Source of the DNA: Blastomyces gilchristii SLH14081 | Lineage: Eukaryota > Ascomycota > Eurotiomycetes > Onygenales > Ajellomycetaceae | Direction: 5' to 3' | Length of the DNA: 64,000 nt | NCBI RefSeq assembly: GCF_000003855.2 | Contig: NW_003101679.1 | Location: 1,171,093 to 1,235,092, forward strand | Shown: positions 23,310 to 32,268 of the stretch, piece by piece | Numbering within the stretch: the first letter of the stretch is position 1 | Layout: every line of letters begins with the position of its first letter | Made by a program: the position numbers and the translations under genes | Notes under the pieces: generated by a model | What the model was told of the DNA's origin: nothing | The model's database searches: none | Seen by the model: the letters and a program-made list of their open reading frames with translations, nothing else

Positions 23310-24019
23310 GATATTCATTGCTGTTTTAACACTGAATTAATGATTATATCATGAGCTAATCTTAAATAAGTAATAAGCTAACTTAAATAGTAAAATCAGA
23401 TCATGTGAGTGATAATATCTTGCAAAGTATACTCAGTACTCTGAGTATGAAAGAGAATTTTAACTCAACTTCATAGATTTATCATTTCTGTATTATCTTA
23501 AAATCTTAGAATAATAATGTTCTTATAATGTATCTGATTTTTATATTTATATCTCAAGTTCTTAGAATAGAAGTATCATCTCAAAGTTGACTAGTGTGTT
23601 TTTAAATACAGAAATTTTAATTCAATTTCTTATATAAAAAAAAGCTCTTAGAAATTCTGAGATTAAAAAATATGATCATTTTCAAGAGTATACATCTATC
23701 TTAAATATAGATTTTTTTAAAATATTAAAGAAATATTTCTATTCTTCTTCTCTTTAGCTATAAGCTAAGGTGATTTTCAAATCTCAAAGATATATGAATA
23801 TATAGTAATAGAAAGTCAAAGTTGAAGAATCTGAAAAATTCTTGTAAATCTCAGAAATCTTCATTGAAGATGGAACTGTTTCTTCTCAGACTCTCTGATG
23901 AGGATTGCTCATGACTTGTATCAAAAGTAGATTAGTGTCATGCCGGATTAGTTAATAATAATGCTGCAACCCGTTCAAACCGAGCCAGAGGGTCTGAGCC
24001 CGCTGAGATAACGGGTGCA
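23310..24019 (+). repeat. R1: gypsy-type LTR, 5'-truncated by copia 3
   Basis: It aligns with the split LTR of the right-hand gypsy element (50022-50103 plus 58187-58854) and ends TGCA where the other ends TACA. Its last 80 bp (23940-24019) are hardly mutated and keep CpG, while the right-hand copy is fully mutated there. It retains the uninterrupted AAATAGTAAAATCAG site (23385-23399) into which copias 1 and 2 inserted in the other copy. It could be a 3' LTR of an element extending left off-window, or a solo LTR. Confidence 0.8.
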
Positions 24020-24084
24020 GAGATATAAAAATTAATGTATTGTATTCAAAACGTGACAAAAAATTCATAATTATGCCGAGAAGT

Positions 24085-24097
24085 ACTTATACAATTA
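24085..24097. repeat. 13-bp target-site duplication of the SINE, 5' copy
   Basis: ACTTATACAATTA, repeated exactly at 24473-24485. Confidence 0.93.
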
Positions 24098-24472
24098 GCC
24101 CCGGTGGCCGAATGGTTAATGCGGCCACCCGGTAGCACCTTGGCGTGGGAAACCAAGGCGCGTGGGTTCGAAACCCGCAGGGGATACATTAAATCCGGAA
24201 CTCAAGCACCTCAGGTTCCTAATAAATACAGAGGTGTACAAATCGCTTCAATGAATCACTCTATGTTCCTGGGCTGGGAAGTTATTATCGCATGTATCTA
24301 ATTGTCACTCCTTTGTATTTTCCTATGTTCTTGTTATCTTGGCGTGGTCTCAACACCTGTATTTCCTCCTGTATAACCAACACTTGACCTGTATTTAACA
24401 TCACGCAAGGACTCATCATAAGCTCCGCTTGCATATGAGTATAATGGAAGAATAATAATAATAATAATAATA
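24098..24472 (+). mobile_element. tRNA-derived SINE with LINE-like 3' end and (AAT)n tail
   Basis: A 375-bp insertion starts exactly at a tRNA-like 5' end (GCCCCGGTGGCCGAATGG, box A-like). It continues through a paired variable-arm-like stem (CCTTGG/CCAAGG) and box B (GGGTTCGAAACCC), then an unrelated body, and ends in (AAT)n. A perfect 13-bp duplication flanks it. The head resembles class II (Ser/Leu-type) tRNAs but lacks a clean anticodon arm, so it is not a tRNA gene. The last 34 bases before the tail match LINE A 3' end at 24 of 34 positions, including TGCATA and TATAAT-GAAG. It carries no RIP signature. Confidence 0.9.
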
Positions 24473-24485
24473 ACTTATACAATTA
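24473..24485. repeat. 13-bp target-site duplication of the SINE, 3' copy
   Basis: Identical to 24085-24097 and directly follows the (AAT)n tail. Confidence 0.93.
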
Positions 24486-24695
24486 TTCTACATCTCAAAC
24501 AGTAGCCAGAAAGGCGTTTATTCAAGCAGCCACACTGGCAAGTGTGTTCAACCAACCAGTTCGTGAGCTCGCTTAGATGCGGCCAACCCTAATAATCTGA
24601 AGAATAAAAGGAATAAATGTCAATTAGAGATCATATATAGTCGGTGAAAATAACAAAAACCACGAAAATCCGAAGACCGTAGGGTGATCTTGGGA

Positions 24696-26339
24696 TCATT
24701 CATAAAAGTAACAAAACGGTCCATCAATTGTGCTCATAACCTCTCGCACAGACACTGGCGGTGCAAGCGGACCCACGTCGATGATGTCGTCTAAAGTTCC
24801 ATTTCTGGTAGGAGGTATATTGGCTAGCGTAAGTGTGCCATAAATTGCATCCCGTCGTTCCTTAATATCTAGCCATTGCCAGATGGACCAGAGACGATCG
24901 ATCTGGCCATGGTGTAGGAAGAAAGCTGGCTCTTGGGGGCTGGAATAAAAATCCGAATCTGGACGCAACGAAAAGCATTAGTTTGTCTCGGACATCATAA
25001 GTGCGAGTCAATGGTTAGGTGCTACCTGTACACCACAGGAGGGTATATACAAAATTCGCTATTTATGCTGAGTATACATACGTTGGCCAGTCATCCCACC
25101 CAAAAAGAGATGTCCACCACCATGCACCCCAAAGAAATTCAGCGGATCATGTTTCGAGCCTTGATTGCCCGGTAGCCCAGCGAGACGAGATTGAAACCCA
25201 TCTATGTCCTTACTCTCTTCAATAGTCCACGTCGACCAGTTGAAAGCAGTGTAGTGCTGGCCTATGAAGGCGTTCATATCACGCATCAAACATCTGGGAT
25301 TGTATCGCAATGGATTATTTAGGTCACCTCCGGGCATAGCAACTGGGCCTAGATTGGTGGTTAAGTCTGAAAACGGACCGTACATAACGCATCCTCCTCC
25401 AGTTCCAGCCGGAAAATCGTGACCCTCAGTTTGTGGCAAGGGCGGAGGAGGAGCCGGACGGTATGTTGGTGCCCTATCTGCTAATGGAGCACCATTACTC
25501 CCCAAGCTATAGGCCGAACCGTCAAACACTGCAGATTTTTCCGGATCATGGACATCGTATCCCCACTCCCAATAACTTTTGAATGGGTTAAAACATGAGT
25601 ATACATTCACAACAGGCCACAAGTTAGGCTGGATTGAGGGATTCTTACGGACTAGCCCCATGATATCCACATTCTTCTCTAAGAGCCTTCTCGTATGCCC
25701 AGACGAAGTATCGGTGCCAGGCGAGGAAGTTGAACTAGACAGCATAAGCGCTTGGGTAAAATATGAGAGGGACGCATATATATCAAAAACATACAGTTCC
25801 ATGGATGAATGGGGTTTTGTTAATATGGACAGCTGCGAACGAGTCAAAAAGATTTTTAGAGCCAGGTGCTTCTTGCTGTGTAAATAATGATGGTTTCGAC
25901 TGGAGGCAATACACAGCGTCAATATATTTCCGTCTTTCTGCCTTGGACAAGAATCGCCTATATAAGAAGCGCCAGTGAGTTAAATTGGTGTGTAAGTAGT
26001 TTCGGAGGGAAGAATGTCAACTCACCACTCCTTCCTAATAGTTAATTTACCTGGCGTACATTGATGGCGACATATTTCCCCACGGTCATCATCCCGATGA
26101 CCACTACCGTCACCGTAGTCATTGTTACACCCTCCCGCCTTTTCATCGTGGCGAGTATCTCGTCGTCCTCTAAGTGCCTCATACAGGTGGTGGTTTGCCT
26201 TGCTTTGCAGCTGAAGAAGGCGTGCTCCGCTGTCAATAAACTCCCGTCTCTTTCTGTTCGCTGTGTCAGACCCTCCCAGTGCTCCAATTATCAAAATACT
26301 GCAAAAGCAGAAGAGAGACGCCAGAACATGTTGCTTCAT
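24696..26339 (-). CDS. Tyrosinase (type 3 copper), probably secreted
   Basis: Five exons: 26339-26026, 25957-25795, 25734-25649, 25575-25082 and 24958-24696, totalling 439 residues. All introns are GT-AG and in phase. The chosen start gives a hydrophobic signal (LASLFCFCSILIIGAL) immediately after the first Met; an upstream in-frame Met at 26387 is possible but would bury it. CuA histidines lie in AAVHINKTPFIHG and FLAWHRYF. CuB residues lie in GVHGGGH and FFLHHGQIDRLW. The family oxidises monophenols and catechols to quinones, as in melanin formation. The chain ends soon after CuB, so the long C-terminal lid domain of some tyrosinases is absent. It is the first gene next to the transposon border; the SINE lies about 220 bp beyond its stop. 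Confidence 0.9.
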
Positions 26340-27213
26340 GATTGGTGGTAAAAACTTGAAATTCTCCGTATACAAATCTGTGGACAAATATGGAATAGGC
26401 TTGATAGTTAGTACAAAGGTAATGTATAATAGAAGACTCGAATCATATATAAAAACACATTACAATGAATGGGAACGACTGATCCAAGAGGCAGGGAAGT
26501 TGGGAGTGATGTAGGATATAAATATGAAGTGCGTCGGGCTATTGTTAATCATAGCAATCCCAAATAAATGAGCACGTTTTTTTTGAGCTGGATCGAATAC
26601 CAATTGGCGTTATCAAACAGAAACTAGCTTGATAATGTGTCAAGGACATAGCTCCAACTTCAACTTTGCAAGATTTAGAGCATCTTGTCGTGAGATAAAA
26701 GGCCGTAAATGGAGATATTCTTCAAGACAGAGGCCTTTGCGTACCCCTTGGGGATGCCTGTGACACCAATGGTATCCAGAACGTCAATTTAATTCGATCA
26801 TGGCGGGCAAAATGAGGGGAGCAATTCTGCAACGTCTCACAAGCCAGTAGTTGTAGACTAAATAACCATCTCCATCTAAAAAACGAAAATAATTTCGTGA
26901 TGGCTAATTATGTAGGATATTAAACTCGATGCGAGAGAAAATGCTAATGAGATCGACCACCTGATACGAGACTGATCCAGAGAGTCTTGACCCAGTGAGG
27001 AAGATTGCACTTCACACTAGAATGCAGATAGTTTGATCCCGTGTTAACCTAAGACATGAGAGGTGAGTGGAGGGGTGGCCATGAATGGGCTGTGATGTTT
27101 AGCACAATATTTGCGCGCAATAGAACGTGCCGTAGAACTGCCAATCGTCGAAGAAAGAAGAACCTATGATAAAAAGCTCCTGAGTAGTTATTATTTAGCA
27201 GGTCGACCCCACC

Positions 27214-27214
<1 letters not shown>

Positions 27215-27254
<40 letters not shown>

Positions 27255-27255
27255 A

Positions 27256-27286
<31 letters not shown>

Positions 27287-27312
27287 GGAGGAGAGAGAAG
27301 GGGGGGGGGGAG
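27215..27312 (+). repeat. A38 tract followed by GAA/GGA purine run
   Basis: Thirty-eight consecutive A (27215-27252) lead into GGAAAGAAGAAGAAG-type repeats and a G-rich end, a near-uninterrupted polypurine tract of 98 bases. It could be a slippage-expanded tail or triplex-prone DNA. There is no flanking duplication. Confidence 0.9.
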
Positions 27313-28898
27313 GGATCAGACCGATGACCAAGCAACGAACTTAAGCAGAGCCGTGTACTGGACACATGAATTCACACTGGCGTCATGAGATAATTGCTAG
27401 CAAAGCCGTCGAACCCTCAATGGCCTGCGTTTTACAGGAGGAATAATGTGTCTATCTCGTTGGGGGTTGGGGTACAAAAAGTGCAAGATACGAAATTGGC
27501 GTAGGTCAACCTGCAGGTCAAGCGCAGGGCACCACTGAGCACTAGAGATAAGTGAGAGGGTCTCAAAACTGGAGATAGACAGACCAAACCCGTGTCACAT
27601 TGTGCACATGAGTTGATGTCATTAAGTTAGTGAGATTGGTCAACCACGGCAAAGCGTTTATAAAATTGAACCAGCCCTCCAACAGAGTAGGACAGATATG
27701 TCAGAAGGATGGATATCTGGTGAACAAGAACGACAATTACAGAATTCTGGACTTCAAAGCTGTACCTAACGCCGACCTTGTCGGGGAGCTATAAAATTAT
27801 GTCAGTAAGGTAACACAAGCCGATCAAGTGAAAAACTCAGAGCCATGAGAGCTATTTATCTCGGATGTGTGTTTATAACATAGAGGAGGTCGAAGCAATC
27901 GTAGAAGTTTTCGAACGGGGGTTGGCAGGATAATCCAGAGCTACTCGGGCCCAAAAGCATATCGAGCTCCAAATGATATGAAATAACGAGGTATATATTC
28001 TCAATCCAAAAGAAGACAACTGCCCGACCTCAAACACCGATGAGACATATCGCACTGAGGTACGGTACACTTATAATCTCAAGTTCGCAGCAATTTAAGC
28101 AAACATTTGTCTTTTCAGGTTGAGTTTTGATGGTCACACGTTGTACAGTACATAAAAACGCGACCTCCAAATACTCGGGTAACTGTTTGGAGAACCAACT
28201 GTCATTCCCCAGATCCCTGGGTTTTGACTGGGGGTGCTTCCCTGCTGTAAAACAACAACTTGCCATGCGTGTCTGAGACTAGGAAATCCGGGGAAACCAT
28301 ACTTTTAGAGGGCTTGCATGGGTAGTTATGGCTTTCCGAGGATGTAGGCTACTTCTTGATCGAAACTTTGCGCTGGGACTTGTGAAATTAAACCTGTTAA
28401 AGTTTCAAAAATCTGACCTCTCAAGTTAGATAACCATGAGGTAGCACCCGAGTTCAATGATAGTCATCTTATAAAAAAAACCAACAGTAGATTCCTTTTC
28501 CGAGCCGTAATTAGCCGCCGCATTGAATAGGGCGATTCCATATGACAAAGGCATGGCTGTCTTCAAGTGTGTCTTAATTTCCGACACTTTGTGATCCTCC
28601 TACCCGGGGTCCATGCCTCAATAGGCATGTACAAAAGAATCATCCTGCACTCCTTTACATTATTTCGTCCCCTTCCGTCATGAAGGTGTCGTGGAGCTAG
28701 TAATTCGTTAGGTCCCGAGTAGCCAAAGAGAATGTGTTCTGCTGCGTCGCAATTGCGGTAGCCAATAACACAAGACATGCTTTGGGGCTAATGGCAACTA
28801 GGGCGGTCAACCATTGAGGTTATTTGTACTCCGTACTCCGTACAGAGGTTATAATGGTGCCATTCGAGCGCATCGAGCTCAAGCTGAACACGCATTCC

Positions 28899-29156
28899 TC
28901 AGGAATTCGTCAACGCGCCACCACAGAAATCCTGGAATACGTTCCTGTGCCGGGATCGCAACAAATTCTGACACACATAAGGACCCGGCAATAACCGCAA
29001 CTGGGTCGCGGTGAAAGTTTGAAGTCCCATTAACAGCAGGAATATGGAGCCTGCGCTTTGTTTGTTAGATTTCCGCCCAGGCAAGTGTTGCTCCCGAGTG
29101 AGCGTGGCGACAAAACAGACCCAAATAACTATCAGGACAAAAATGTGCATGCTCAT
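28899..29156 (-). CDS. Possible small secreted protein ORF (uncertain)
   Basis: An 85-codon ATG-initiated ORF starts with a hydrophobic signal-like segment (MHIFVLIVIWVCFVATL) and contains three Cys. No domain is recognised, no intron evidence supports an extension, and chance ORFs of this size are common. A further minus-strand ORF downstream (28778-28563) with four Cys might be a later exon, but I cannot connect them. Confidence 0.2.
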   Translation of the reverse strand: MSMHIFVLIVIWVCFVATLTREQHLPGRKSNKQSAGSIFLLLMGLQTFTATQLRLLPGPYVCQNLLRSRHRNVFQDFCGGALTNS

Positions 29157-29866
29157 GCTTGAAGTTTTCGATAACTAATGGTTTTATAAGAGAGAGTAGA
29201 GTAAGATAATTGATGTAGTAGAATGGTAACAGGAGCTCAACAAGATATTTCCGTGTTTTCTGAAGCAAGGTGTGAAACTGCAGTAAACTCGACTACGATA
29301 TATCAGCCCATGTGAGGATGGGGCGGACACTAATGTTGCGGCCAATCATAGGAATTTGTGAGTGTCGAAGTACTGTAACAATGTAATGTACGTACATGTA
29401 CATGTAACTACTGTACATACCCACCAGCTGGGTATCACACCTGCGGATAGTTGCATGTGGATACTTTTGGGTACGTACCATGACCTGGTGGCGGCTTCTG
29501 GCGCTCCATGTCATGTCTTGCCTTGACAATCTATATTGTCAATTTCACTGCGCAGCTCGATTACGCATAATTTACGTTGTTTGATTTGTTTACAAGGATT
29601 TTTCTACCTATGGTGACCTTTTCTTAGCATGGTTTAGTCCCTTTTTATTGTCCGGTAGTCTGAGCTCAGCGGGGGATCCAGGCGAACACGTGCTGCTGAG
29701 CCTTCCTGGTTTAAAGATTTGATCCAGGGAACCCTGATCATGCCCTGGATGTTGTTCATGGCTTTTATGCAATTTCACCGTGGCTTGCTTTACTACGAAC
29801 ATTTACGCGTATGATCTAACTAGCATGCAGAAGCGAGGAAAATAATAACAAGCTTCTGTATTCACA

Positions 29867-31253
29867 ATGCCGCCAAGAAGGAGCCATCGCAAGTCCCGCC
29901 TGGGATGTATTCAGTGCAAGAGAAGAAAGATAAAGGTAAGAAGACAAGTCGATTTACGAAGTTTCCCTGGATTATTTGTGTTTTCACCGTGGTCTAGTTG
30001 AAATGGAAACGAAAAGAGTAAATATCATAGCACAGAGGTCTAGGCTCAAATGTAGCTTTCATCGAAGATATCTGACTCTACATATGTAATAGTGTGACGA
30101 GGCTCCGCCGCCATGCGGCAACTGCAAAAAGCACAATATTGAATGCCAATTCGCGACACCTCCTGGGGCGGTACGCCTGAACGGTAGAACTGGCCGTTGG
30201 CCGGCGATCGTCAATGGCGCCTCAGCACTGCTACCTGTTTCTTTCCCTGCAATCTCAGCGCCAATTTCCTCGTCAACTGTTGATCAGCTGGAAATCTTCA
30301 CCACCTTTGACAGCAGAAATCCCCAATTCACATCGAATTTACATATAGATGATTTGAAGCTTATGCACCATTACACCACGGAGACGTATACGACGCTATC
30401 AAACACCCCAGAACATATCGAAATATGGAGAACCGTCATTCCCAAGGAAGCTCTTGCTCACCCCTTTCTAATGCATGGACTCTTATCTCTGTCAGCACTT
30501 CACCTCATTGAGTGCAGCAGCAATAACGACCCGAACCTCCGAAAATATGTCGAATTAGCCACCATGCATCAGCATCTTGCCCTTGCAGCGTTTCGGCCAG
30601 TGCTGAATAACATCACCCCGTCCAACTGCAACGCTGTATTCGCGTTCTCGAGTCTCATCGCGGCGCTGGCCTTTGCTTTCTCTCGTTTTGTCGGCAGGCC
30701 GGGTGGGGGCGAGCCCGTTGCTGAGCTACTTCAAGATTTCCTTCTATTTCGCGGTGTGGAGAGCGTGCTAAGTACATCATGGGAGCTCATACAGAAGGGG
30801 GAGCTGGGGCCAATGATCCGGCGTCCTGCGGATGGTATACCACAGCCGATTTCTAAAGACGTCATAAATGCACTTGATTATTTGCACGATTGCAATGGAG
30901 CACATGTAACCCAGCTAAGTGCTGAAGAAAAGGATGCGAATAATCATGCCATCCGCGAACTTCGGATTTCGTTTGAGCGACCCGCTTCGAGCTTGGAGAC
31001 TGTTTTTCGCTGGCCGATCCTTCTCCCCGAAGCCTACCTTGTGCATCTGAAGGCCCGAAAACCCATGGCGCTGGTGATTCTTGCGCACTACTGTGTCATC
31101 CTTTCCAGGTTGGATTCGTGCTGGTGGTCGCAAGGCTGGGCGAGTCACTTGTTCGAAGCAATTTATCGCTCCTTAGGCGTGAGTTGGAGACCCTTGTTAC
31201 GATGGCCGATGCAAATGCTTGGATTGGCTGATAAGCTGGCGAATATTCCATGA
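29867..31253 (+). CDS. Zn2Cys6 (GAL4-type) transcription factor
   Basis: Two exons, 29867-29935 and 30093-31253, encode 409 residues. The intron falls between Lys23 and Cys24, inside the zinc cluster. Joined, the cluster is perfect: C14-x2-C17-x6-C24-x6-C31-x2-C34-x6-C41 with a basic KRRKIK loop. From about residue 110 the region beginning LMHHYTTETYTTL, followed by helical segments (LMHGLLSLSALHL), resembles the regulatory domain of short Upc2-like fungal regulators. A sterol-uptake role is not established by this. The start context ACAATG is good. It is transcribed away from the tyrosinase; co-regulation is possible but unsupported. Confidence 0.9.
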
Positions 31254-32268
31254 GCTACGAATGACGCCTCTGTTATCTGAAGGCCCTGCTACTACGGAGC
31301 TACGCCCCGCGTGGTGGGTGGAATGGAAGATAATACGTATTCTTCAAGGGCAGCAAATACTTTCCAATAGTTTGTGAAGGAGTATGGCGCAGAGTTTGAT
31401 GGAGTAGATTGTAAATAGTATTTAATTTCTACCTTATCTGCGGTTTTGTACTGTATTTCTATTTGGTTAGTTAAGTTACCTAATTAGGCAGTATTCGTAA
31501 GTTACTGTTATTCATTTCGCGTTTATTGGCTCTTGTCACTCGCTTAAATGTCCTAAGCTAGTTAAGTGTATCGGAAAGGGGAGCTTGCGCTGACTAGTTA
31601 ATACGTCGGTAACTACTATCGGATTCTTCAGCCTCAACTTGCGCGAGGCTCATTCAGTTGAACCTCCAGTGCTTGTGCTCCAATTTGATATCGACCAAAT
31701 GGGTATCGATATGCCATGATCCAACATGTTTATTACTGGGATGACTTTTATCTTTTTATAGTGGAATCCTAGCCACTAATTTGTGCAGCTCCCTCAGGCA
31801 GAGAGGCAAGCCACCGGCGCCCTTCGAGCTATATCAAATGGAATCTGATCGAAACTCACAGGCTCAAATATCATAATATCCATGTTTTTGAACCCTTTTG
31901 ACCCTGGTAATTCAAGAATCCCCAGCGCAAAACTTCCAACTGCTTAGATTCACTAGGGGACCTCTTTTTTCACTTCACTGTTCACTAGTTCCTGCATTCT
32001 CCAATATCACTTACAGAATGCTGCTAGAAACATGTCATTGTCATTCTGATTGTGTGTAATGTCTGTTTATACTTCGCACGTTACCTTTGTTTACAGTAAT
32101 ATGATACAGTCTTTCTTTTTTTTCCATTCTACACACTCCTTTCTGAAATGATTGTTGCCCATTGTGCTTGAGTTTCCTTGCCATCCCTCGTTAAACCTCA
32201 TTTTAAATATTCGATCTCCTCGTCGAGTCCAGAAGAGTGCAAAAAATACGGAAAAACACAGACGCATA
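31254..32268. other. Intergenic region upstream of the eIF2-alpha kinase gene
   Basis: About 1 kb of A/T-leaning intergenic DNA. I see only the expected pyrimidine-rich patches before the downstream start (e.g. 32110-32130). No other feature is visible. Confidence 0.6.

Larger units (their letters stand above)
26340..29866. other. Long intergenic region, no confident gene
   Basis: About 3.5 kb of balanced-composition DNA between two divergent genes, so it holds both promoters. It contains a 98-bp A- and purine-rich tract (27215-27312) and scattered short ORFs without recognisable domains. One, at 28899-29156, begins with a signal-like segment and is listed separately. I see no tRNA, LTR or transposon signature. 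Confidence 0.6.

Noticed and set aside
24098..24184. Functional tRNA gene (Ser or Leu type)
   Set aside because: Box A- and box B-like sequences and a T arm are present, but no proper anticodon stem with a 7-base loop can be formed and the acceptor pairing is imperfect. The insertion has SINE structure with target duplication and tail.
24104..24482. 65-residue ORFs on both strands near the tyrosinase gene
   Set aside because: They translate the SINE. The Leu-rich minus-strand start is the (AAT)n tail.
26061..26514. Plus-strand ORFs opposite the tyrosinase first exon
   Set aside because: Shadow frames of the minus-strand gene, which has signal peptide, introns and copper motifs.
32152..32268. 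N-terminal extension of the eIF2-alpha kinase
   Set aside because: The extended frame begins with TTG, not ATG; the first ATG in good context is at 32269.
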